Shown here piece by piece: positions 1 through 8,534 of a stretch of DNA of 64,000 nt. The stretch lies in the NCBI RefSeq assembly GCF_000423765.1, contig NZ_AUIP01000007.1, positions 62,001 through 126,000 on the forward strand. The letters run 5' to 3'. The notes under the pieces were generated by a model. That model ran no database searches. It was not told the origin of the DNA and worked only from the letters and a program-made list of their open reading frames with translations. Position numbers and translations under genes: made by a program. The DNA comes from Streptococcus porci DSM 23759 (GTDB taxonomy: Bacteria > Bacillota > Bacilli > Lactobacillales > Streptococcaceae). Numbering within the stretch: the stretch's first letter is position 1; each line of letters opens with the position of its first letter.

Positions 1-1
1 A

Positions 2-214
2 GAATCAGTTTCTGGAACCGTCGAAGCCTTGGCTATTCAGACTATTAACGGAACGACGATTTACTATGTTGAGTCTGACGACACCATCTACAAGATTAAG
101 GCCAGCACCAGCACACCGGACAATTTACCATTTATTAAAGTGGGAGATCATTTCACGGGTGAGCTTGGTAAGGAGAATTATCTGACAAATGTCACATTGA
201 CACAGGCTCAATAA
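2..214 (+). CDS. C-terminal end of an unidentified protein (partial, cut by window start)
   Basis: The reading frame is open from the first bases of the window to the TAA at 212-214, giving about 70 residues. A TTG at 29 lies inside this open frame and has no ribosome binding site, so I treat the segment as the 3' end of a longer gene rather than a 61-residue protein. The visible tail is polar and Thr/Tyr-rich with alternating hydrophobic residues, which suggests a small beta-rich domain. I do not recognise the family. It is followed by a strong terminator, so it ends its transcription unit. Confidence 0.6.
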   Translation, partial: ESVSGTVEALAIQTINGTTIYYVESDDTIYKIKASTSTPDNLPFIKVGDHFTGELGKENYLTNVTLTQAQ

Positions 215-250
215 AATAGAGACTGGTTAAAATTGTCTAACTCTAAAAGT

Positions 251-298
251 AAAAACGCATGAATGATTGTACTAGAAACGTCGATTTCATGCGTTTTT
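251..298. terminator. Bidirectional rho-independent terminator
   Basis: There is a perfect 13-bp inverted repeat: the left arm 251-263 begins with five A and the right arm 286-298 ends with five T, with a 22-base loop. It sits between the plus-strand partial gene and the minus-strand tehB gene and can serve both. Confidence 0.8.
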
Positions 299-346
299 CT
301 TTACATACTTTTTTTAGCCTGCCTCAAAACAGAGCTTTTCCTGGCT

Positions 347-1225
347 TTATTGCTTTATCTTTTTAGCCAGCAGGGTTGCAAATTGCATGTTGAGGCGATT
401 GCCCTTTTCATCAATTTTATGAAGTTCACCGAGATTCTCGTTGTATTTGATAATTTCCCAGCCGTCATAGTAGTTGCGCAGCTCATTTTCCTTAAAAGTA
501 AAAGAGAAGGGCATAGGACATGGGTAGTTTGATGTGTCCATGGCGCAGACGATGAGATTGTAACCGCCAATCTTGGTGTGAACTTGCATATCAGCGATAA
601 TCTCGGGCACAGCTATAGGGTCAAGGAACATGAAGACCACGGTTGAGATGATAACATCATAGAGGTCGTCAATATTAGCAGAATTGATGTCATACCAGTC
701 GATTTTGGCTGGGATGTCTTCCTTAATAGCCATATTTTCTAGCATTATCAGGCTCTGACCATTGCTATCAACTGAAGTTACCTCATGACCCAACATGCTG
801 AGATAGAGGGAATTGCGCCCCTGACCCGAACCTAAATCTAGGATTTTTGACTTTGGAGAAAATAGCGGAGCAGCTTCAATAACTTCTGAATGTGTCCTAG
901 TCCAACCATATTTTTTAGACAAATAATCCTCTGGCTTACAATAAAAATCCAAACGAAACTCTAAATCGTTAGAGGCGGCTGCTACCTTGTGCCAAACCTG
1001 AGGCTCAACAAAAGGTGTTTGGCTATCGGGAGTAAAAAGGTGTTCCGTTATCATTCTATCGTCCTCAGTCATCTCATAAAAAGTGAGCGCCCCCTTGATG
1101 ACGGTAATTTTGCCATAAGTTCCGATTTTGGTATTATGGCGTTTTGTGATGACTTCGGGCATGGTATAGGCAGTCCAGACAGGATTGCTTTTATACAGTA
1201 AGAGTTGGTCAGGTGTAACGTGCAT
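347..1225 (-). CDS. tehB: TehB-type SAM-dependent methyltransferase
   Basis: A 292-residue protein with two parts. The N-terminal half is a cupin-like DUF1971 domain (about residues 1-90), and the C-terminal half is a class I methyltransferase with the SAM-binding motif ILDLGSGQGRN near residues 128-138. TehB proteins are linked to tellurite resistance by volatile methylation, and the natural substrate is uncertain. The longest frame begins with TTG at 1237, but the ATG at 1225 has AGGA at good spacing upstream, so I choose it. The gene stands alone on the minus strand and ends toward the shared terminator at 251-298. The assignment is by domain architecture; the tellurite role is family knowledge, not shown here. 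Confidence 0.85.
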   Translation of the reverse strand: MHVTPDQLLLYKSNPVWTAYTMPEVITKRHNTKIGTYGKITVIKGALTFYEMTEDDRMITEHLFTPDSQTPFVEPQVWHKVAAASNDLEFRLDFYCKPEDYLSKKYGWTRTHSEVIEAAPLFSPKSKILDLGSGQGRNSLYLSMLGHEVTSVDSNGQSLIMLENMAIKEDIPAKIDWYDINSANIDDLYDVIISTVVFMFLDPIAVPEIIADMQVHTKIGGYNLIVCAMDTSNYPCPMPFSFTFKENELRNYYDGWEIIKYNENLGELHKIDEKGNRLNMQFATLLAKKIKQ

Positions 1226-1277
1226 ATGAGTCCTCAATCTTGTTTTTTACTTTATTATATCAGAAAACTCTTATAAA

Positions 1278-1292
1278 TATTATCTGAAAATA
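1278..1292. promoter_or_regulatory. Weak CodY-box-like sequence upstream of the M20 peptidase
   Basis: TATTATCTGAAAATA matches the CodY consensus AATTTTCWGAAAATT with three mismatches. It lies about 25 bases before a possible -10 (TAAAAT near 1315). Peptidases are common CodY targets, but three mismatches in AT-rich DNA is weak support. Confidence 0.2.
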
Positions 1293-1338
1293 GGAACAAT
1301 ATGCAAAGTATGGTAAAATAATAGGAAAGGAGTGGTAT

Positions 1339-2679
1339 ATGATGAAAAAATTTATTCATGAAAAACATCAACTTGAAGCAGTCTCAGCTATTCAACGTTT
1401 AGTTAGTTTTCCGTCCGTCTTAAATGAAGGTGAAAAGGGAACACCTTTTGGTCAGGCAATTTTAGCGGTTCTAAAGGAAACCTTGTCTCTATGCCAAAAG
1501 CTGGGTTTTAGAACTTTTATGGAGTCGGACGGCTATTATGGCTATGCTGAAGTCGGTGAAGGTCAGGAATTATTAGCTATTCTCTGCCATTTGGATGTGG
1601 TTCCAGCTGGCGATTTGAGTAAGTGGGAGACTAACCCTTTTGAAGGAGTCTTGAAAGATGGAAAACTCTTTGGCCGTGGCGTGCAAGATGATAAAGGGCC
1701 ATCAATGTCTGCTCTTTTTGCGGTTAAGGCTCTGGTGGATAGTGGTGTGACATTCAATAAGCGCGTGCGTTTCATATTTGGGACTGATGAGGAGACGCTT
1801 TGGCGTTGCCTTCGCCGTTATACTGAAAAAGAGGAAGCGGCGACTATTGGATTTGCGCCAGATGCCACCTTTCCTGTAACCTATGCCGAAAAAGGGCTCT
1901 TACAGGCAAAAGTGGTCGGAATTGGTAGTAAAGAGCTAACTCTTGACATTGGAGAAGCTTACAATGTCGTGCCTGCCAAAGCGACCTATCAAGGGGCTTT
2001 ATTAACTGACTTAATCCAAGAGTTGAAAGATCTAGACTTTGATTTTGAGGAAGAAGCAGGCGCTGTGACGGTACTTGGTCATGCAAGGCATACAAAAGAT
2101 GCTGCGCTAGCAACCAATGCACTCGTCAGACTCGCCAAAGGCTTAGTTCCTTTAATCAGTCATCCTGCCCTGGAGTTTATAGCCAACGCTGTTGGCGAGG
2201 ACGCCACAGGGAGTCACCTTTTGGGTAGAATATCAGACCAGGAATCTGGGGATCTTTCTTTTAACATTGCTGGTCTAACTATCACAGAAGAAAGCTCAGA
2301 AATCCGACTAGATTTACGGATTCCCGTTTTAGCTGATGTGGAGAAATTAGTGACTGATTTAAAAGAAAAGGCTAGCGCTTATGGGTTAGTCTATGAGGAA
2401 CACGACTATCTAGCTCCGCTCTATGTTCCAAGAGATAGCGAGCTGGTCAAAACGCTAATGTCAGTCTATCAGGATAAGACAGGTGACATTGTCCCTGCCA
2501 AAGCGTCTGGTGGAGCCACTTTTGCCAGAACCATGCCCAACTGTGTCGCCTTCGGAGCCTGTTTCCCAGAATCAAAGAAAACCGAACATCAAGAAAATGA
2601 ATATCTAACTTTAACCGATATTTTCAAGGCCATGGATATCTATGCTGAAGCCATCTACCGCTTAGCTTGCGAGCGATAA
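1339..2679 (+). CDS. M20-family dipeptidase, PepV-like
   Basis: A 446-residue cytosolic zinc peptidase of the M20/PepV group, which releases amino acids from short peptides. The metal-site pattern is visible: H84 and D86 in CHLDVVPAG, the DDKGP segment at 117-121, E151-E152 in GTDEET and D175 in the APDATFP segment. A GGATF segment near the C-terminus is typical of the catalytic domain. The start ATG has AAAGGAG upstream. It is a diverged paralogue of the canonical pepV at 48401, which carries GTDEESGW where this one has GTDEETLW. It is monocistronic, with a terminator directly after the stop. Substrate range cannot be judged from sequence. Confidence 0.85.
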   Translation: MMKKFIHEKHQLEAVSAIQRLVSFPSVLNEGEKGTPFGQAILAVLKETLSLCQKLGFRTFMESDGYYGYAEVGEGQELLAILCHLDVVPAGDLSKWETNPFEGVLKDGKLFGRGVQDDKGPSMSALFAVKALVDSGVTFNKRVRFIFGTDEETLWRCLRRYTEKEEAATIGFAPDATFPVTYAEKGLLQAKVVGIGSKELTLDIGEAYNVVPAKATYQGALLTDLIQELKDLDFDFEEEAGAVTVLGHARHTKDAALATNALVRLAKGLVPLISHPALEFIANAVGEDATGSHLLGRISDQESGDLSFNIAGLTITEESSEIRLDLRIPVLADVEKLVTDLKEKASAYGLVYEEHDYLAPLYVPRDSELVKTLMSVYQDKTGDIVPAKASGGATFARTMPNCVAFGACFPESKKTEHQENEYLTLTDIFKAMDIYAEAIYRLACER

Positions 2680-2680
2680 G

Positions 2681-2706
2681 AAAACTCTGATTTTGGAGTT
2701 TTTTTT
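2681..2706 (+). terminator. Terminator after the M20 peptidase
   Basis: Stem AAAACTC (2681-2687) pairs with GAGTTTT (2696-2702), followed by a run of T directly after the peptidase stop codon. Confidence 0.75.
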
Positions 2707-2718
2707 ACTGAGCAAAAA

Positions 2719-2727
2719 TGATATAAT
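2719..2727 (+). promoter_or_regulatory. Extended -10 promoter of metG
   Basis: TGATATAAT is a perfect extended -10. The short 5' leader contains a small inverted repeat, CTGAC/GTCAG (2741-2754). No T-box fits in the 70-base leader. Confidence 0.55.
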
Positions 2728-2797
2728 AATGAAGATTGAACTGACTTAGGTCAGCTAATCCAAATAAAAGGTCTCATTTGCCTTGAAAGGAACTATT

Positions 2798-4861
2798 ATG
2801 ACTTTAAATAATTCATTTTACATTACCACACCGATTTACTACCCATCTGGTAAACTCCACATCGGTTCTGCCTACACGACCATTGCCTGTGATGTTTTGG
2901 CGCGCTACAAACGCCTGATGAATAAGGATGTTTTCTACCTGACTGGACTTGATGAGCACGGCCAAAAAATTCAGACCAAGGCTGAAGAAGCTGGTATTAC
3001 ACCACAATCCTATGTTGACGAGATGGCGGTGGGTGTTAAAGAGCTTTGGAAATTGCTGGACATCAGCTATGACAAGTTTATCCGCACGACGGATGATTAC
3101 CATGAAACGGTCGTTTCTGACGTTTTTGAAAAATTGCTGGCGCAGGGTGATATCTACTTGGGTGAATACCAAGGCTGGTACTCTGTATCAGATGAGGAAT
3201 TTTTCACAGAAAGTCAATTAGCAGAAGTCTTCCGCGATGAAGCGGGGAATGTTATTGGCGGTGTGGCTCCATCTGGTCACGAAGTTGAGTTGGTTTCAGA
3301 AGAATCATACTTCTTCAAACTCAGCAAGTACCAAAAACATTTGGAAGCCTTCTTTAAAGCCAATCCTGACTTTATCAGCCCTAATGGTCGTATGAATGAA
3401 ATGTTGAAAAACTTCATCGAACCTGGTCTTGAAGATTTAGCCGTATCTCGTACAACCTTTACTTGGGGTGTGTCAGTCAAGTCAAACCCAAAGCATGTTG
3501 TTTACGTCTGGATTGATGCTTTGCTTAACTATGCAACAGCTCTTGGTTATGGTCAAGCAGATTCAGAAAACTTTGAAAAATTTTGGTTGGGTCAGACTGT
3601 GACTAAATCTTGGACTGATGAAAATGGAAAGACTTGGGATTTTACTGTCAATCCTGAAGTTAATCACATGGTTGGTAAGGATATCCTCCGTTTTCACTCT
3701 ATCTACTGGCCAATCATTCTTATGGCGCTTGACTTGCCATTGCCAAACCGCCTCATTGCTCACGGTTGGTTTGTCATGAAAGATGGTAAAATGTCTAAGT
3801 CTAAGGGTAACGTCATTTACCCAGAAATGTTGGTAGAACGTTTTGGTCTTGATCCTCTCCGTTATTACCTCATGCGTAGTCTTCCAGTTGGTTCAGACGG
3901 TACCTTCACACCAGAAGACTATGTAGCTCGTATCAACTATGAGTTGGCTAATGACCTTGGAAATCTGCTTAACCGTACAGTTGCCATGATTAACAAGTAC
4001 TTCGGTGGAGACATTCCAGCTTATGTTGAAAATGTGACCGACTTTGATGCTGATTTAGCAGCAGTCGTAGCTGACAATCTTATAGCCTACCACAAGAACA
4101 TGGATGCGGTTGACTACCCACGCGCCCTTGAAGCGGTTTGGAACATTATTTCACGTACTAACAAATATATTGATGAGACAGCTCCTTGGGTCTTGGCAAA
4201 AGAAGGTGGTGATAAAGAAGCTTTGGCAGCCGCTATGGCTCACCTTGTGGCAAGCTTGAGGGTGGTTGCTCACCTCATTCAACCATTCATGATGACAACT
4301 TCTAACGCTATCATGGAGCAACTTGGTCTAGGCGACAGCTTTGATCTTGAAAACTTAGAATTGTCTGGTCTTCCGTCTGGTCTTAAAGTTGTGGCTAAAG
4401 GGACACCAATTTTCCCACGTCTGGATATGGAGGAAGAAATTGCCTACATCCAAGGCCAAATGAATGCTGGCAAACCAGTTGTAGAAAAAGAATGGACCCC
4501 TGAAGAAGTCGAACTCAAATCTTCTAAAGAGGAAATCAAATTTGAGACATTTGACGCCGTTGAAATCCGCGTTGCTGAGGTAAAAGCAGTCTCAAAAGTT
4601 GAAGGTTCAGACAAATTGCTCAACTTCCGACTTGATGCTGGTGATGGGGAAGATCGCCAAATCTTATCTGGTATCGCCAAATTCTATCCAAATGAGCAAG
4701 AATTAGTGGGCAAAAAACTTCAAATCGTAGCTAACCTCAAACCACGAAAAATGATGAAAAAATACGTTAGCCAAGGTATGATTCTATCAGCCGAACATGA
4801 TGGTAAATTGACTGTTCTTACAGTTGACCCATCAGTACCAAATGGTTCTGTAATCGGATAA
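2798..4861 (+). CDS. metG: Methionyl-tRNA synthetase
   Basis: A 687-residue class I aminoacyl-tRNA synthetase that charges tRNA-Met. The ATP-binding HIGH motif appears as HIGS at residues 21-24 and KMSKS lies at 331-335. A C-terminal EMAP/Trbp111-like OB-fold tRNA-binding domain fills about 580-687, as in the long bacterial form that dimerises through this domain. The ATG at 2798 is chosen over an upstream in-frame TTG (2783) because AAAGGA at 2786-2791 precedes it at good spacing and the protein then starts just before the conserved [10 protein letters not shown] segment. It is expressed from its own promoter. No irregularity seen. Confidence 0.98.
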   Translation: MTLNNSFYITTPIYYPSGKLHIGSAYTTIACDVLARYKRLMNKDVFYLTGLDEHGQKIQTKAEEAGITPQSYVDEMAVGVKELWKLLDISYDKFIRTTDDYHETVVSDVFEKLLAQGDIYLGEYQGWYSVSDEEFFTESQLAEVFRDEAGNVIGGVAPSGHEVELVSEESYFFKLSKYQKHLEAFFKANPDFISPNGRMNEMLKNFIEPGLEDLAVSRTTFTWGVSVKSNPKHVVYVWIDALLNYATALGYGQADSENFEKFWLGQTVTKSWTDENGKTWDFTVNPEVNHMVGKDILRFHSIYWPIILMALDLPLPNRLIAHGWFVMKDGKMSKSKGNVIYPEMLVERFGLDPLRYYLMRSLPVGSDGTFTPEDYVARINYELANDLGNLLNRTVAMINKYFGGDIPAYVENVTDFDADLAAVVADNLIAYHKNMDAVDYPRALEAVWNIISRTNKYIDETAPWVLAKEGGDKEALAAAMAHLVASLRVVAHLIQPFMMTTSNAIMEQLGLGDSFDLENLELSGLPSGLKVVAKGTPIFPRLDMEEEIAYIQGQMNAGKPVVEKEWTPEEVELKSSKEEIKFETFDAVEIRVAEVKAVSKVEGSDKLLNFRLDAGDGEDRQILSGIAKFYPNEQELVGKKLQIVANLKPRKMMKKYVSQGMILSAEHDGKLTVLTVDPSVPNGSVIG

Positions 4862-4938
4862 GAAACCAAAATAAGTCAGGTTTTCTCTTCATGTCATTAA
4901 GTTAAAGAATTTAGTCCAATATTCATTCATCAGAAAAA

Positions 4939-5391
4939 ATGACAATACATTATAAAAAGCTGACAGAAAATGAGCTGGGCATCTTTATTAACATTCGTGT
5001 CTAGCAACTCCGAGAGGAGGGTGCAAAGGAAGATATCGACCTTGTTCCTGCTCTGAAAGATTATTACAATCGCCACATGGCTGACGGGACTTTCGTTTCT
5101 TGGTTGGGTTTGGACAAGGATAAAACTATTGGTATGAGTGGGATGTCCTGTGTTGAGAAGCCACCTCACTTTGGCTGTCCAAACGGACGGGTTGGATTAT
5201 TATCAAGTATGTTTACTGACCCGAATTATCGCCGACTAGGTATTGCAAAAGAACTGCTGACAAGAGTAGTTAATGAAGCAAGAATGCATGGTTGTGGAAC
5301 AGTTCAAATGACGACATCTGACATGGGGACACTCTTGTATACAGATTCCGGATTCGTGAAACACGAGAACTTTATGCACTATAAATTGTAG
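4939..5391 (+). pseudogene. GNAT-family N-acetyltransferase, interrupted by an amber codon
   Basis: A single frame runs from ATG 4939 to the TAG before 5392 (150 codons) with one internal TAG at 5002-5004 (codon 22). The text on both sides is continuous: an N-terminal KLTENEL segment, a stop, then QLREEGA and a GNAT core with the acetyl-CoA loop pattern RRLGIAK and a C-terminal YTDSGF segment. A single C-to-T change in a CAG codon would explain the stop. Reinitiation at the ATG at 5077 would give 104 residues lacking the first strands, so activity is doubtful. It is downstream of metG. Confidence 0.8.
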
Positions 5392-5706
5392 AATACGTGA
5401 AACAGAATCTTTACTTCGTCTTGTCATAGGATCGAGTCTGCAAGGACATCGTACTTGATACCAGAGACTTTAGGTCTTCGAGCGTAGAATGATGGTCACC
5501 CAGTTTAGTCTCTGTGATAAGAGGCAGGATATTATCCAATGCTCATTATTAACAAAACTAACCTATCACATTTGTGGTAGGTTAGTTTTTCTATGTAGAC
5601 TAAAAATACGATGTAAATGGCTAACGTCATAGGTTGCCATTAATAGGTTATCAAAGCGAAATATTTAAAGACTTTTTAGAAAAATCGTATTTGCTAGACT
5701 GTCACT
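5392..5706. other. Intergenic region between convergent units; no gene seen
   Basis: This stretch holds no convincing coding sequence on either strand. Its only clear element is the strong hairpin at 5554-5589, listed separately. The first 150 bases look like unconstrained or decayed sequence; I could not assign them. Confidence 0.5.
5554..5593. terminator. Strong terminator with 17-bp stem
   Basis: Left arm 5554-5570 and right arm 5573-5589 pair over 17 bp with one G-U, starting in A-rich and ending in T-rich sequence. It separates the broken acetyltransferase (plus) from the membrane operon (minus) and may work both ways. Confidence 0.8.
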
Positions 5707-6522
5707 TCAAAAGGTTCTGTAAACATAAGGATTCTCAGGTTGGTTGACTTGTTTTTCATCCTCTATGTAAAGGACTGGTAAGGTTTGTTCAAGTTTTTGA
5801 TTGTACTCTAGTTTGAGTTTACCAGTCACGGTGACCCAACTGTTGTCGTCGTAGTTTGCTTGACCACCAGTAGTCAGAAGCCCATAGACGCCAGAATCTG
5901 CGATACAGTGGATAATCCCAAAACGAAAAAGAAATTGATAGCCCACATGTCCTGGCTCCTTGTAGACAAAGCCTGTGAAGCAGATGCTTTTTCCCAAAAA
6001 CGACTCAGGATAGAGGTAAATTAACTCCATGACCTCCATATAGTTGTCAGTTGTGATGTCTATTTTTTCAGCATCAACATATTTTGATAGGGACTTTTGC
6101 ATCTCTTTCTGATAACCGTTAGCGGTGAAATAGAGACTGGTATCAGGTCTTAGGTACTGTACGTCTGATCCTTCCTGAGCGGCCACATCGGCATCAAATC
6201 CAGCTGCCATAGGAAAGTTGTAACCCTTAGCAGAAACCGTTTTTGCGTCCAGCGTTACGGTAGGAACAAACAGAGCAACGAAGACAGGAAAAGCCAAAAT
6301 CATAGGACTAGTTAGCACCGCTATTTTTCCAGATAAGTGGCTGTGCATCTTAAGATTTTTCATCCAGATAAGCAGCTGAACGATAGCAAGAATCAGCGAA
6401 AGCACCATCGAAATGTAAGCCAGATAAGTGTAGTGGGTATTGATGTACTGATCCAGTTTTCCCGATAAATACAGGTACATGGACATCTCAAAATAGCCCG
6501 CCAAAATGAGAAATCGTATCAT
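5707..6522 (-). CDS. TIGR03943-family membrane protein, partner of a YraQ-type permease
   Basis: A 271-residue protein with hydrophobic segments in its first 100 residues and a soluble C-terminal part (about 100-271) with no known catalytic motif. Proteins of this family are annotated as putative permease subunits and are usually encoded beside a YraQ-type permease, as here: its start overlaps the permease stop by four bases (ATGA). The two products probably act together in the membrane. The transported substrate is unknown. It is the last gene of a four-gene minus-strand operon. Confidence 0.75.
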   Translation of the reverse strand: MIRFLILAGYFEMSMYLYLSGKLDQYINTHYTYLAYISMVLSLILAIVQLLIWMKNLKMHSHLSGKIAVLTSPMILAFPVFVALFVPTVTLDAKTVSAKGYNFPMAAGFDADVAAQEGSDVQYLRPDTSLYFTANGYQKEMQKSLSKYVDAEKIDITTDNYMEVMELIYLYPESFLGKSICFTGFVYKEPGHVGYQFLFRFGIIHCIADSGVYGLLTTGGQANYDDNSWVTVTGKLKLEYNQKLEQTLPVLYIEDEKQVNQPENPYVYRTF

Positions 6523-7421
6523 CCCATCACCCCCAAAAGTAAGCAGTATATGATAACCATGAGACTAGAGGTTCCAACAAAAAAGACAATAAAGGAAGTC
6601 TTGAAAGACTTAGCCATCATCAGCAGATTTTTGATGTCGACCATTGGTCCGATAAGGAGAAAGGCCATAACTGGCGCAAGTCCAAAACTTGAAAGTAAGG
6701 AAGCTCCGATAAAAGCGTCTGCTTCACTGCAAAGAGACAAGATAAATGCCATAAGCATGAGAATTAAAATACCAAAGACAGGACTTGTGTTGATTGAGGT
6801 TAAAATCCGCGTTGGCAGGTAAATCTGCATAGCAGAAGCCACCAAAGTCCCAAAAATTAAATAGCGTCCCACGTCGAAAAATTCATCAATGGCATGTGCT
6901 AAAGCATAGAAGATTTTCTGACCAAAAGTTTTGTTGGAATAGTCATGGATATGGGCAGACTTGGCACTTTCTTTCAGGATATTGTCATCAAGGACAAAAC
7001 CTAGCAACAGTCCCAAGATAAGAGCAACCGCAATAGCTCCTATAAGTCGTAAAGCCACAAAGCGCCAGCTATTTCCAAAAGCTGAATAGGTTGCAAAAAG
7101 CACGACAGGGTTGATGATAGGAGCAGTAGCGAGGAAGGGAACAGCAGTGTAGCTGGGAACCTTTTTTTCTAAAAAGCGGTTAACAATAGGAACAATGCCG
7201 CACTCACAAGAGGGAAAGACAAAGCCAATCAAGGTGCCAAAAAGGATACGCAAAATTCTGTTTTTAGGCAGTAAACGCTCCACGACCGAGTGAGTCACAA
7301 AGACCTCGATAATACCTGATAAAATAGCTCCGATAAGGACAAAGGGCAGAGCTTCAATGATTATGGAGAGAAAGACAGCCAGCCACTGCAAAACATGGTT
7401 AGGAAGAAAGTTAAACATCAT
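6519..7421 (-). CDS. YraQ/UPF0718-type membrane permease
   Basis: A 300-residue polytopic protein with about eight hydrophobic segments. The signature PSCECGIVPI in the second quarter, with a Cys-Glu-Cys-Gly core, is characteristic of this permease family and suggests a thiol or metal-linked transport function, though the substrate is not established. It starts with two consecutive ATG codons (7421 and 7418), and the first overlaps the upstream gene's stop by four bases, indicating translational coupling. Downstream it overlaps the TIGR03943 gene in the same way. Confidence 0.8.
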   Translation of the reverse strand: MMFNFLPNHVLQWLAVFLSIIIEALPFVLIGAILSGIIEVFVTHSVVERLLPKNRILRILFGTLIGFVFPSCECGIVPIVNRFLEKKVPSYTAVPFLATAPIINPVVLFATYSAFGNSWRFVALRLIGAIAVALILGLLLGFVLDDNILKESAKSAHIHDYSNKTFGQKIFYALAHAIDEFFDVGRYLIFGTLVASAMQIYLPTRILTSINTSPVFGILILMLMAFILSLCSEADAFIGASLLSSFGLAPVMAFLLIGPMVDIKNLLMMAKSFKTSFIVFFVGTSSLMVIIYCLLLGVMG

Positions 7422-7621
7422 TCACCTGTTTCTTGAGTTAGTAAAGAGAAGATGATTCCGCTACCCAATCCGATAGAAGAACCCAAAGAGAGACCTAGCG
7501 ACATGTTATCAAAAAATGAACCAACGATGATACCTAGCCCAGCTCCTAGACTCATGCCCAGTGCAATACCTACAGCTAAACGATTACCTTCTTTAGAGTT
7601 GATTTTTTCTATTTTTCTCAT
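7418..7621 (-). CDS. Small glycine-rich membrane protein
   Basis: A 67-residue protein with a charged N-terminus (about 14 residues) followed by two Gly/Leu-rich hydrophobic segments separated near residue 38. The glycine spacing suggests tightly packed helices. I do not recognise the family. It overlaps the permease start by four bases and lies in the same operon, so it may be a small accessory subunit, but that is inferred from position only. Confidence 0.6.
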   Translation of the reverse strand: MRKIEKINSKEGNRLAVGIALGMSLGAGLGIIVGSFFDNMSLGLSLGSSIGLGSGIIFSLLTQETGE

Positions 7622-7639
7622 CTCTGGCCCCCTATTCCT

Positions 7640-7768
7640 TTATTTCTTCTCATCAGATTTTTCCTTAGACAGCGGATCTGGAAAGGTGACTTTTTCAAGG
7701 TCAGGGAGTTTTGCAAAGGCCTCTAAAACTTTTTCCAAATCATCTTGTTTTTTATAAGTAATTGCCAT
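7640..7768 (-). CDS. Small SPJ_0845-family protein (42 aa)
   Basis: ATG at 7768 with an AGGA ribosome binding site opens a 42-residue frame. It starts MAITYKKQDD, contains a KLPDLEKV segment and ends in a Lys/Glu/Asp-rich tail. The composition is soluble and charged. It resembles the short streptococcal proteins annotated as SPJ_0845 family, whose function is unknown. It is the first gene of the minus-strand operon, preceded by a perfect extended -10. Confidence that it is translated is good because of start context and codon pattern; the family name is from memory. Confidence 0.6.
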   Translation of the reverse strand: MAITYKKQDDLEKVLEAFAKLPDLEKVTFPDPLSKEKSDEKK

Positions 7769-7796
7769 AGCTAATCCTCATTTCTTATTTTCTACT

Positions 7797-7805
7797 ATTA
7801 TATCA
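7797..7805 (-). promoter_or_regulatory. Extended -10 promoter of the minus-strand membrane operon
   Basis: Read on the minus strand this is TGATATAAT, about 30 bases upstream of the 42-residue gene. No clear -35 is seen. Confidence 0.6.
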
Positions 7806-8030
7806 CAATCAGTGAAAGTGTCCTTTTGAAAAACTGGGTTAGTGTTGGCAGAAGTTTTGGCACGTCATCAACTAATGACTCAACATTAGAAAAATGCGGA
7901 GCAAAATTGCTTCATTTTCTCATAGAGGCTGTTCTTGAAAGGTGTCAACTAGGCTTAATTGCCATTCTTCTTGTCCCTCTGTGGCTCAGCAGTTACAAAT
8001 ACAATAGCCAAGAATATTATAAACACCGTC

Positions 8031-8054
8031 AAGCCCCGCAACCTCGGGGCTTTG
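8031..8054 (+). terminator. GC-rich hairpin, terminator-like
   Basis: AAGCCCCG (8031-8038) pairs perfectly with CGGGGCTT (8045-8052) around a six-base loop. The T-tract is short (TTT) and runs straight into the next promoter. Confidence 0.5.
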
Positions 8055-8063
8055 TGCTATAAT
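8055..8063 (+). promoter_or_regulatory. Extended -10 promoter of the ASCH gene
   Basis: TGCTATAAT lies immediately after the hairpin at 8031-8052 and 18 bases before the ASCH start. Confidence 0.65.
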
Positions 8064-8080
8064 AAAAGGGAAAAGGAGCT

Positions 8081-8527
8081 ATGATGAAAGCCAGTCAATT
8101 ATGGAATGAATACAAGAAAATCACCCCCTCAATCGGAGAGGAATTTGAAGCATGGGCATTTGGTGCCGAACCTGATGTCTTGGCGCAGCTGGTTTTGGAT
8201 GGTACCAAAACTGCTACAGCCTCAGCTTTCGATCTTTATCAGCTAGATGGTGAGTCATTGCCCCAAAGGGGGACTTATGATGTCATCTTAGACAGTCAAG
8301 ATAATGCTGTCTGTATTATCAAAATCACAGATGTTTCAATTTGTCCCTTCAATGAAGTTTCAGCAGAGCACGCCTATAAAGAAGGTGAGGGGGATAGAAC
8401 CTTGGACTATTGGCGCAAGGTTCATGAGGCGTTTTTTAAACCTTATTTTGAAGAAGTAGGCCTACCTTTTACAAAAGAAAGTAAAATTGTCTTAGAAGAA
8501 TTTGAAGTGGTTTATCCAAAGGAGTAG
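8081..8527 (+). CDS. ASCH-domain protein
   Basis: A 148-residue cytosolic protein that is essentially one ASCH domain, a beta-barrel fold related to PUA and proposed to bind RNA. The segments FGAEPDVLAQLVLDGTKTATAS (about residues 27-48) and the C-terminal DYWRKVHEAFF block are typical of this subgroup, some of which hydrolyse modified cytidines. Function here is not shown. The start ATG has AAAGGAG upstream. Its stop is only seven bases from the acyltransferase start, so the two are probably co-transcribed. Confidence 0.8.
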   Translation: MMKASQLWNEYKKITPSIGEEFEAWAFGAEPDVLAQLVLDGTKTATASAFDLYQLDGESLPQRGTYDVILDSQDNAVCIIKITDVSICPFNEVSAEHAYKEGEGDRTLDYWRKVHEAFFKPYFEEVGLPFTKESKIVLEEFEVVYPKE

Positions 8528-8534
8528 TGAATTT

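Noticed and set aside
263..532. 89-residue plus-strand frame after the first terminator
   Set aside because: It begins inside the terminator stem and lies antisense to the well-supported tehB gene.
4861..4886. Possible terminator after metG (AGAAACC / GGTTTTCT)
   Set aside because: The arms pair only with a bulge and no T-tract follows, so support is too weak to list.
7826..8062. 78-residue frame starting with TTG in the gap before the ASCH gene
   Set aside because: No ribosome binding site. The end of the frame runs through the terminator-like hairpin and the extended -10 promoter, and the translation resembles no family I know.
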